Notes under the pieces: generated by a model | What the model saw: only the letters and a program-made list of their open reading frames with translations | Database searches by the model: none | Told to the model about the DNA's origin: nothing | Program-made: the position numbers and the translations under genes | Source: Diphasiastrum complanatum | Lineage: Eukaryota > Streptophyta > Lycopodiopsida > Lycopodiales > Lycopodiaceae | NCBI GenBank assembly: GCA_029204225.1 | Contig: CM055112.1 | Location: forward strand, 42,227,176-42,291,175 | Direction of reading: 5' to 3' | DNA length: 64,000 nt | Shown: piece by piece, positions 12,101-22,700 of the stretch | Position numbering within the stretch: the stretch's first letter is position 1 | Layout of the letters: each line of letters opens with the position of its first letter

Positions 12101-14080
12101 GCAGTTTATGCGTAGCCTGCTAAAGGCTCAAGATGCAGCTCTTCTTTCCATTCAGAGTACATCACTTGCTGCTTCACTTTCACCATTCGTGGGTCCTCTT
12201 CCTTAGGTTGATGCTCCTTCGGATTTACAAGTTGTTGTGTGCCTTGTGCTTATATGCCTTGATTCACAAATATTGTATTCAGTGGTCATTCCTGGTTTCA
12301 TTGATATTCAGACCGTATAACTTGGTGGTATTTCTACTATTGCTTTTGCGCATACCTCATATAGCCCTCCTGGTTCAATGGTTGGTGCAGTATCTTCTCC
12401 ATTGGTCTCTATATCTCCAACTCTTGAGTCCATTATGGCTGATGTTCTTGCTGATTTCTATGGGGTTCTTTATGGGTCCACGTTTGATGGTTCCCTCGCT
12501 ATTGGTGATCAGGTTGTATCTTCTTTTGCTTTACTCCATGGATCTCTGCTTGAGGTTTGTGAACCGTCTCGTGATATTTCTACGGTTCCTTACATGATTC
12601 ATGCGTCTTTGGCCCTTACCATTACACATTCTCCATCCGAGGATATTTGCGAGATGGTCACTATTACTTATCTAGGATATTTATATGCTGGGATCTTTCT
12701 GGATGAGTATACGGGCATCCTTCAGTCTCCTTGTGTTTCTACATAAAGGTTTGCTGTAGTCCATGCCGATGCTATGGATATATGGCATTCCTGGTTATTA
12801 CGTATAGCTTGGTTTCCATTTGGACCTCTTGATTGGTGCTGGTTTTTCTATATTACTGATCGCCTATGGTGCGAATATCTCTATGATTATACATGTGGCT
12901 CTCTATCTGTTCCTTGGATTGTTGCTCATTGTTAGGCTTGGCATATCATGATGGCTTGGGTTATTGCCTCCGTTCCAGCTACTGTTTGTCCAGGTGATCT
13001 TCAGATTCTCCGTCATTTCAAGTTGCTCCATATCGCTTGGTCTCCGATGCTGAGTTGCCACTTTGTTCTGGTTTTCCGAGACCATCAGAGTACCTTGAGA
13101 GAGTTCCTTCTCCTCTCTTGAATAGTTTTTGGGGATGTTGCCGCCATATACTTCAGTATTGCTCATATGTGCTTTGATACTGATTCTCAGCTACACGTGG
13201 ATATTGCTCCGATGCTTGCTACTGATGTTGGGGATCATGTTCCTCATTCCAGTGCATTTCTTCTATTCCTCACTTGTGCGCCTGGTGTGTACTTTGGGAT
13301 TAAACTTGCGGCCAGTTCCGATGGGTCATCCGATTCTCCATCTATTTTTGGTGTATCCTATGATGGATTGGTATGTCCATATGAGGTCTTTCTGGATGAG
13401 TTTTTCGGCTACAATTTTTTAGTTGAGGCCTCTACTATTTCTAGATTTGTTGCTATTGTTTTTATGCATAATCTCTTTTTAGATGATGCATTGATTTCTT
13501 GGATCTTCTGGAGCTTTTGGCATGCTGCTCTTCTTGTGATAGGGGCCTTGAAGGTACCGTGTGCCATTGCTACTTCTCATTCATGGGCCTTATGGATACC
13601 TTGGGCTTTTGACCATGTTGGTGCACATTTATCCATTTTAGCTATCCTTTGTCAGGATGATCTCTTTATGATCCATGTTTCCTGGCATATCGCTTGCTTT
13701 TCCATGCTACTACAGTGTGTCTGTCATCCTGCTTATGTTCCTACTCCTTGGTGCTGGTCTTTCGATGCTGCTATCTTTTCTTGGGGCACCTATATCACTG
13801 AGTTTGCACATATGGTTGATGGTTACATGTATGATGCGGCTATTCGCGATGAGTGTCCATCTCTTTTTTTGTTTCCTTATTGGCTTCCCGTTGCTGATGC
13901 AGTTCTATCTTCTCGGGCTTTTTAGATACCTTGGTATGATGTCCCTATCTTTTGGGCTGATCCTTTACTATCTTGGGCATTACGGATACCTTGGCATTCA
14001 TGATTGCTGCTTGATCTTCTTCTGGTTCTTTGGCATTCCTGGTTGTTCCATATTGCTTGGTTTCAGATGATGCGACCGAG
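12100..14080 (+). other. Trp-rich repeat tract in place of RT, RNase H and integrase
   Basis: In a full Gypsy element this position holds RT, RNase H and integrase, about 3 kb. I find none of their motifs here: no xDD box, no RNase H DAS, no integrase HHCC or DDE. Instead there are long T-rich frames (12,378-12,746 and 13,167-13,925) with recurring peptides: WHSWLLRIAWF at 12,784, LLHIAWSPM at 13,024, SWALWIPWAF at 13,585, SWHIACFSM at 13,680, SWALRIPWHS at 13,970 and WHSWLFHIAWF at 14,029. The origin is unknown. Frames are interrupted, so I do not claim a protein. Confidence 0.5.
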
Positions 14081-14089
14081 ATGCTCTCT

Positions 14090-14360
14090 TTGTCGCCATG
14101 ATGTTGATCCTGAGCTGTTCCCTTTCTTACCAACTGCCATTCACCAAGTTCGCCTTCACCATAGTCGATGCTGCCAACAGATTCATGTTTTGGTCCAATT
14201 CGATGGTCGTCCTGTTGAGGAGGCCGCATGGGAGCCTATTGATGTCTTTTATCATACACCATCACTTGCGGATCAGGATCGTGCTCCTCCTGCACTTGTT
14301 GATTTCTCTACATCAGATGTTGCTCTAATTGTTGATGCACCAGGGCTTGCTGTTGTTTGA
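14090..14360 (+). pseudogene. Gypsy chromodomain and polyprotein end
   Basis: VLVQFDGRPVEEAAWEPIDV is the C-terminal chromodomain motif of plant chromoviruses, which in full elements directs integration toward particular chromatin. It closes the Gypsy-derived element that begins at 10.3 kb. The reading ends at a stop at 14,358-14,360, followed by a poly-T run (about 14,367-14,400). Confidence 0.78.
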
Positions 14361-14412
14361 TCCAGTTTTTTTTCGGCAGTTGGGTCTTTTTTTTTTTTTT
14401 TGTGCTAGGGAG

Positions 14413-14746
14413 AGTTATGGACTCGGCTCATTACATTCGCCGCATCCATTTACATTTACTTTACTCTATGCATAAGCAAGCCTTGGGCCCTTTTTTATTC
14501 ATTAGTGACACTTAGACTATATGGTTGGCCTTTGGCTTTATTATTCATTATTAGTCCATTTGGACATATTACTAGAGAGTGGGGGCCTTCTTGGAGGGCG
14601 CACTATTTTATCTCCCAGTTGGGCCCTAGCCACCAGAAGCTTCCTTTTAGGGCTTCCTCTTGGCTATAAGTAGGAAAACTGTGTTATTTGTTATTCAGCT
14701 GATGATATTGATATCTCTTTTTGGTCTCCTTAATCTCTCTTCTGCA
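14413..14746 (+). mobile_element. Copia-type LTR, copy 2 (3'-truncated)
   Basis: It starts AGTTATGGACTCGG like copies 1 and 3 and stays highly similar to copy 3 until about 14,746, where it stops about 100 bp short of the full LTR, without a PBS. The TATA box GGCTATAAGTAG is intact near 14,662. Left of it is the end of the Gypsy-derived element; right of it begins a family-X LTR. Confidence 0.85.
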
Positions 14747-14763
14747 GATTTACATTATTTTTT

Positions 14764-15720
14764 CAACAGTCTGCAGAAATACACTAAGTGTCGCACAGTT
14801 CACATTTTTTGCACTTTTCCAAAAACTGCAACACTTGTCTTCGACTTCTTCCGTTCAGTTATTTTGAAGAAGTCAACTTGTTCACAGTTCAACAGTTTAA
14901 CTATTTTCAACACCTTTGGCTTTTTTGCAATTTTTCAAAAAATGCGAAGAGAGAGAAAATTCTAAAAGGTCATCTACTTTTAAGGGTTAACATTCGCCTT
15001 GTTTTTAAGGGCACTTTCGGCTTTTTTTGCAAAATCCCGAAGAGAGATAAAATGCCGAAGGTCGTCTATTTTGAACGAGGCATGTTCCCATCTACTTTCC
15101 GAAATTTGCGAAGTGAGGGAATTTGCGACGTCCTCGTCCGCCTCAACGTTCCTGATTTGTTGACCGTAAATACTATGTATAGTTGTCACAAAAGCCATAT
15201 ACTTCCAAGTACAACGGCTTTCCTAATTAGGCGACAAACATTCAATGTAGTTAATACACGGATGAAATCTATAAATAGATCATCCAAGCACAGATTATGG
15301 GTTGCTCCGTCCATGAGACGTATTATTTGAGCCTCCCAGTTACGCCGTCAATTTTTTTGTTGTAATTGCTATTTGTATTGTGCTTCAATATAATATAGCA
15401 GCAACAGCTTTTCTATATGTGTATGACGTAGATGAATGTTTGTTGTGATTGAATGCACTTTATCGCTGTTTGATCGCGCTTGTTTACTCACTCTGATTAG
15501 AACACGGACGTCTACGACTCCTCAGTTTTTGATCAGACGATGGCTGTCTTTGACGCCTGAGGAACTCGCAATATTATACTTCTCTTCCATCTATTTCAGA
15601 ACTAAACTTCACATTGAATCCATTTTTCAGTGATACCACACACAAACCATTTCTAATCTCTTCGGTGGACTGTACTCTTGGTTTTTGAGAGTATGAATTA
15701 ATTTTTAAGATCCTGTTGGC
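14764..15720 (+). mobile_element. LTR-like repeat family X, copy A
   Basis: This 0.95-kb repeat matches, in inverted orientation, 63.0-63.94 kb at the right end of the window, from the shared CAGTCTGCAGAAAT to CTCTTCGGTGGACTGTACTC. It has a TATA box, CTATAAATAG, at 15,269-15,278. Another relative lies at 17.35-17.95 kb. With no coding sequence, it is best read as a solo or orphan LTR. Confidence 0.7.
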
Positions 15721-17344
15721 CAATTAGAACACTTAAAGCTGTGATTATGTTTAGCAGAAGCTCTCTATTAGAGTGTTTTTGCATCTAGCAGCTGATTGTA
15801 ACGGGAGAGCTGTTCCGCAATATTTCTGCTCTCTTCTCCGTTCGTGTTCTTCTATCTCCCTTGCCCCATCAAATTGGATTCTCCAGGCTAAAACCCAGCA
15901 ATACACGTGAAGGCAAGATTTTGTTTGAACGACTATACTTCATTCGAGGTTATGGTAGAGAAAAGTAGCAAAGCATGAGTCAGTTTTAGCAAAAAGCCTT
16001 AAAAAAAGGTCAAGTCACTGCTCAATGTACTGTATAACCAAGTCGAAACAATAAAAGCTTTAGTGATCCTATAGCCCGAAGTTGTCAAAACTTCATCCGC
16101 ATAAATTTATTTAGAATCAGTTTGTTTCTCTTATCCGAATATGTGTCCCCATGCTTTCTTGTGATGATGTCATGGTGTTCCCAAATAGTACGTTTTCTTA
16201 GCTATTCAAAAGCGACAACATTTCAGTCTCAAAGATATGTCTTAAGTTCATTACGTATGTCCAAAACGTCTCACTCCCTTGATAAACATTGTATCCAACC
16301 AAAGGATTTTGCACCAAAAATATCTTTGAACAACCCGCTTTATGCCTATTATGAATCGTAAAATGTAATATATCTGAAATGAATATATATATATGCAACT
16401 TGTTGATATACAAGATCAAACGACACACCTACAATGAAATCTCTGCTCAATCCAATGGGAAGAATTTGAACTTCCGATTTTAGACACAACTGTAAGCAAG
16501 AAGATCGAACCTTCGATTCTCACCAAAATGATGAATCTGTTCACAACTAAATGATTTAGCATGGTTTTCATTCAACTATGAACATCATAGACTAATGACA
16601 AAAAATTTATGTAAAATGAATCTAATTCTGAGTTCAATAGAAGTACATGTAATTTGATGGAACATGAAAAAAGACCAATTAAAAGCGGAAATTAGAGTGT
16701 TAAATGTAAAAATCATATTATAGAACCAACAATAGAGAGATCGCATTAAAGGCACAAAAAATTGGTTTTAAAAAAACAGGTCATCATTGTCCAAATAGCC
16801 AATGAAGCCATGCCTTCAATTGATCCATTAATATAGCTTTTTAATAAGCTAATAACAATTGAAAACCAGTGATGCATTGTAGAAAAGAGACAGGGATTTG
16901 AAAAACTAGCGATGCCCTTGTAAAGTTCATAACCAGAAACGTAGAAGCATAATGCAAGTGGTAAATTGCTGACAAGTAAGCCAAAAAACCATAACCTGTC
17001 ATGAAAAAATAGCAAAGTGTAAGGCTGAAACTGACAAGAAAGAAAACTTATTGTGCGCAGCGGAGTAAACTATCTTCCTCTTTATCTATGCATGACTACG
17101 CCTATCAATTTCAAACAAAACAATAATAATGAAAATCACGTTCGATCTTATAGTAACTAACTTTGAGATAATTAGTACTACAATGATTATGTAGCCAAAC
17201 ATTAAAGCATTGAATTATTAGACAAATAATCAGTCGCGAAGAATTATAGAAACACATGCATTCTGAGACAAACCTGAACGCAATAAGAAGATAGTATTGA
17301 TTCAATATGAAAAACAAAACAGATGCAAATGAGTACAACAAGTT
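15721..17344. other. no gene seen
   Basis: AT-rich intergenic DNA. Short open frames show no recognisable similarity or codon structure, and I see no RNA gene. Confidence 0.5.
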
Positions 17345-17955
17345 GCGGATCAAAGCCTCATATTCTAAGCTATCTCTAAGCGGCTAAATATAAGTCCGAA
17401 TTAAGCGCAACTATTGATAAGCAGTAAGCGCGATAGCAATCTCTAATCAACTCTGAGGAATTGAGCTAGAATGCTCAAGAGTGTTCAAGCTCGCAGGCTT
17501 GAGAGATTCAATAGTTGATGATTGATCTTCATGCTTCAATTCTTGTGATGTAGGAATATGAACAACTATTTATACTAAGCAATTAGGTCGTCAAATGCGT
17601 CATCCAGTTGGCTGTGATGTGATGGCATCCATCCAGTTAGGACTTCTCAGAAATTACTTGCTGATGAATTAATACAAGTCGGTGGCTTTGGTCGTAAATA
17701 GTCTGTCTGTAGATTTAAAGGTGAACTGTCACTTTGCAGAAATGAACGTAACCTGTCATGCGAAAAATGCAAAGGTCTTTGCCAACGTCATTTCCTTAAC
17801 ATTTGAGGCATCTGGCATTTTGCGAAAAAGCCGAAGTGAGAGAAAATCCCAAAAGACGAAAATCTCGAAAATGCCGACACTGTGAGCCGTTTTTGAGTGG
17901 TTATGCAGATTGTGTAAAAACACGAAGAACTCTGCAGGTCTAGATAAAAGTTGGA
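17345..17955 (-). mobile_element. LTR-like repeat family X, copy C
   Basis: The - strand begins ACCTGCAGAGTTC and carries the same CGGCTTTTTCGCAAAATGCC-type words as copies A and B. It has a good TATA box, GTATAAATAG, on the - strand at 17,566-17,575. It is more diverged than A and B, and its inner edge is uncertain. Confidence 0.5.
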
Positions 17956-19415
17956 CGAAGATTAAAATGTCGATTAGTCGATTAGTAGGAGAATAATCCA
18001 ACAAGAGAGATGTCATGTGATCTACCTAAAGCATGTTAATTGTGCATACTCTAGGGCTGAATGTGCTTTCAAAATCTATTATTGGCTATGTTTTGCCTGC
18101 CCAACCAATTGCAAACGTTTGCTTCAAAACCTAAGTTACATAGCATGTCATAGGCTATATCTTTTCTTCAAAATTTTAAGCTTGGTCAATACATGAAAAT
18201 TTAGATGTAATAGCGCATTTCATGCCACACTACATTTGGTATCTAGCTTAGTAGGAAAGACCGGGTGTTTCATTCTACACTACTTAACAAACAATTCAAA
18301 TTGCAAAACGAACATTTTGGGAGTCTTCAAGAAAAATGGCCAAGAAAGTGCTTGTGGTTTCCAAAGAGCAGAAGTTGACAATCGCACACCCCTATCGCTG
18401 CCTGTAGGTTCCCACGATGAGCTAACAAATGTGAGGCAGGTGGATTACCCATTACCCATCCCGCTGAACTAACATACATGCGGATTACCATTGCCCATCC
18501 CGCTGAATTGAAAGAGTGAGACTATTCTGACTGATGCCATCCTCCTCAAGCACACAATACTACATAATAGTGAGGAGGGGACGTCTTTAAATTTTGTGGT
18601 GTTAATCAGTTGCAACTATGGGTGCTTACAAAGCGGCTGCCATCAAGAACAAGTTGCCTTGTATATCAAAGATAGAATGCACTGAGATTTCAGAGATAGA
18701 ATGCGTCAGATGTTAGAGAGGGACAAAAAAACAAACATGATTTATGAAAGGAATCAAGGACAATTGATCACCTATTGTAGACGATGATGATTCACCTGGC
18801 CCAACGATGGAGAGCACCGCCACGAGAGATAGGATCAGCCACTGAGTAGAGAATTTGAAGATACTGGCTGAGTAGAGAATGTGAAGATAGCTTTTGAAAG
18901 TAGGAGTGGAAAATCCTTGTGTGGAGAGATGACAGGAAGGCTGTACATTAGGCGGTTGGAGAAGAGGGTCTGCATATTCCCCATTATCTCCCAAGGGCCT
19001 GAGATACCCCAGGTCCCACCTTAGACGCCAGTGCCACCCACCTTAGATGCCACGTTAGGGCAACTTAGGATCCTTCTGAATGTTCTCAGCCCCTTAAAAT
19101 GCCTCGGCCAATGCAATCAAAAATACCAAATAGATGTGAGAGGAGGACTTACTCCATCCCATGTGAAACCTTAGCCTTCCTTCCCTTTTCACTGTCTTAT
19201 CTTCTTCGTTTCTGTTGGCTGCGAAACTACTATGTCTAGCTCCAGCTCTACTATCGCCATCATCGCCATCGCATCTCTCCACCTATTTTATTCTGTTCTA
19301 TTCTTCTCTTCTGTATCTTCTCGCTACTCCTCATTGCATTCAAGTCGCAATTCGCTCTGAACATACACCTATTTGCTAGCTAATTCAAAGAATTGTGCTA
19401 CTCTGTCTGCATGTC
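17956..19415. other. upstream region of the chaperone gene
   Basis: No gene or mobile element is recognised. The last 200 bases before the start codon are pyrimidine-rich, as is common for plant 5' leaders. A clear TATA box could not be picked out. An out-of-frame ATG at 19,411 precedes the chosen start. Confidence 0.35.
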
Positions 19416-19763
19416 ATGTTGCACGCAATGTGGACTACTCCCCTCCATCCCCTGCCTTCCTCTGCCACCTCCAGCGCTACCCCTTCTCCCTCCCCCTCTC
19501 CCTCTGCACAATACACGCACACAGCTTGCTATGCCTTGCATTTACCTCCTTTCTCTACTCGACATTTCCCAGCGCATGCGACTTCGATCAAATATTCTAG
19601 TCAGTATTGGATATGCAATACTCGTGCTCTACATGAAAGCTTCTGCCTGCAGCATTTGCAGGATACCAGGGGTGCTGTAATGGCGACCGTGGCTGAAAAA
19701 GACAGTCAAAGAAGCACGCCTTTGGAGCTGGAGGTTGTGGAAAGCAGAGAAGCCAATTCTAGG
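19416..19763 (+). CDS. TIG1: TIG1 exon 1: presequence and start of ribosome-binding domain
   Basis: The in-frame ATG at 19,416 ([20 protein letters not shown]) gives a presequence of about 95 residues. A second ATG at 19,680 ([10 protein letters not shown]) would leave almost none, so it is less likely. The exon ends [13 protein letters not shown], and the donor GTATGG follows at 19,764. The frame is open upstream to a GTG at 19,395, which is not a plausible plant start. Confidence 0.75.
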
Positions 19764-22700
19764 GTATGGCATTGCCGTCTAGCTTGGAAGTTACCTTTGG
19801 TTTCAGAAGTTGATTCTCATGAAACCAAGTAGTTCCATTCAGCAAAGTCTGTAAAAACTGATGCAATGACTGACTGTATCATCAGGTTGTTTTGAGCATC
19901 GTTGTACCTCCAAATGTATGCAAAGAAAGTTATGATCAAGTGCTTATGGATCTCAGCAAGAAAACTAAGGTATGCGTGTACTCTCTTGGCTTAATCCACC
20001 TGAGTATATGCTGTTCCTGTTTATTCTCAAGCTTCAAGTAAGGCGTCTTTTTTTCGTTTGTTTGTGGTTGAATCTGTATCGTCTGCCATAATCTTATTCT
20101 ACTACATAAAGCATTTCCACATCACTGTTCATTTGCACTATTCATTGGGAAGAAGCCTATTGATCTTTCTTGTACAATTCTAGCGAGTGTTTCTGATAAA
20201 GCGAGTGAAAATAGCTTCAGGGATCAGTTTATTGGTATAAAGGTGGCTTTTCTTAAACCTTGTACCCGTTACCTCGTCCGCATACTTCTTTGGTCTTGTC
20301 CTTGTTTCTTAAAGCGAAGGACTGGTGATGCTCGGAATTACGTTGTTTGTGCAAAGACTAGCTCCTTTGCTCATTGGAAAGCTATTTTCTCTGGGTCTTG
20401 AGGATATGCATGGGTGGCTTGTTCGTTAGCTTTTGCTCGATCTTTGCAACTATAAGGTGTTCTGTCAACCTATTATTTCCAGTTATGTGCAGGTACCTGG
20501 CTTTCGACCTGGCAAAAGAGTCCCGGAGTCCATTTTGGTGAATTTCATAGGTCAGAAGCAGGTCAGAGCTTCAGCAATAGAAGCAGTTTTGAGAAAGACC
20601 TTCCCGGAAGCAATGGCCTCTGTGTGTGCACAAACTTCAACCGTATCACATTATTTATTTCTTTCCTTGCTTATGTCTGATGCAAATTGCAGGTAGAAGC
20701 TTAAAGATTCTGGTTTGTTGGAATAATAAATTCTTCTTAAGCCAAAGGTTCTGCATCTGTGCAATGAGCACGTAATTTCATGCCAGCTATTTGATTCTAT
20801 ACGGTTGCGATTGTAGAATAAAATATCATACACTAAGATTCTGAGGGACGGGTCCGTGTCTTCATAAATTAGTGTTTTGGATTTCACTCTTGTTTATCCT
20901 GAATCGGATGAAATCGAAGGAATTTATTGTAGAGAGTTTTGGCTTAGATCCTTAATTGACTTGCAACTTAAGTGAATCACAACCTAATCGCTCGGGGTGA
21001 ACCGTGCATTGATTTTCACAGCTTCGCTCTGCATAGTATTCCAAATCCTCTCAAACAAGCCAAAATCTAGACAAGCTACCCCAAGCTATATCAAGTTTTC
21101 TCCTTAAACGGAGTAGAACCTAAGCTGGTCATTCTCCAAATAGTAGAAAAAACTGATAGCCCTCTACTAAATAGTTTGATATCTGTATGCTTGGAGGCCT
21201 ATTTTGAGGACTTTACTAGCTCTAATTTTGTAGTTAAAAATTTGTTCTTGTCAAGAAGTTAGCAATATTGATGATGTGGTGTATTCCTTCGTATGCGTAT
21301 TCATTTGTATGCATGTTCGTAATTGCTATATGCGTTCCCGGTTTCAGGGTGCAGCACTGAAAACTTTTTTGTATTCTGGCAACTTGTCTCCAATTTCCTT
21401 GGGAAAAAGAAAGGGACCTTTTCTCTCTCTCTTTCTCTCTCAAAGTTACGAACCAAATTACAGATTTTAGCATTAGTGAAGCATAGTTTGACAATACATG
21501 AAGCAATCTAACAATCTTTCACCAAGGATGGCAAATAACATCACATAGAATCAATAAAGCCCTACAAACAATTGCAAAGGCAAGAGTTCTCTCACGAAGA
21601 GTCCAAGTGATACCAAATCATCAGGTGCAAAAAGAATGTACATAGAGCCTATTTATACCCAACAAGAACCCTAGAATAGAAGCTTCTAGGTAGTTGACTA
21701 AGCCTATCCAAACTAGGGTCACAAGAGGGAAATTGTGGGCCCTCCTGGAAGGTTTGTGCCCTCCCAATAGCAGCCCCATGTTAGATAACCTTCAATGGAT
21801 CAAGCGTGATTATACACGCTTTGCCATGTTAGTTAATCGACTTGTTCATACAGGTGACCAAGGCAAGATTCCTATTGTAGCCAATAACCAAAGACATGTA
21901 AAAGAACATAAGTGATGAGATGAACTCCAACTATGTCCCATACCTTGTCATAGGGTGTGCTCCATTATATGCAATTGTGATTTATTTACTAAAAACAGGT
22001 CATCTAAAAATAGCTATCACCTACACATAACAGGCTAACCGTAATACATGTGTATGGCTATTCTTTTTACTTGATTTTCCAGGTACATACACTTGTCACT
22101 CTTCTCATGAGTGTGCATATGTATGTACCCTAGTCAACCTTTGCCTTAGGTCTAACTTAGTCTATCACTACCAAAACTAGGCCTATTAGAATCCCCATCG
22201 TCGAATCTGGTCATTGCTAAGACACAATCAAGCTCTCGAGAAATTGAAGTGCTAGAAAAACCTTTAGAGCTAGCAACCTCCACTATTAAAGTCTGAATTG
22301 CATCAACTAGCTAGATGAATTGGGTGATAGAGTAGCCCTACCCCCATGGTGGTATCTACTGCTCGAAAAAACATGGTACCCTTAAAGTAGGAGAAAAGGA
22401 TGTTGATGATCATCTCTACAATGGATATGGAAATGAAACTTGAAAGGAGTGCAAGAGTTGTAGCTAATGATATTGTCTATCACTTAGATCTTTTTGGGTG
22501 TACAAATAGTGTAAAGACTGACGATCAATGAACATGTCAAAAGGCACACGATAAAGGTAATGATGCCCTTTTTAAGAGCAAAAATGATAGCTAGAAGCTC
22601 TTTTCAATGTGTGGATATAACATTGCCCACCAGAATGAAGATAGTGAGACTCATAGGTAATACACAACTAGTCTAGAAGGGTACCTAAACCACATAAGTG

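Noticed and set aside
12133-12597. 154-codon Leu-rich frame suggesting a membrane protein
   Set aside because: It is the T-rich strand read in another frame of the Gypsy-derived tract. Leu/Phe richness follows from base composition, and the neighbouring frames carry the repeat motifs.
19395-19415. Upstream extension of exon 1 to GTG at 19,395
   Set aside because: GTG is not a normal plant start codon; the first in-frame ATG is at 19,416.
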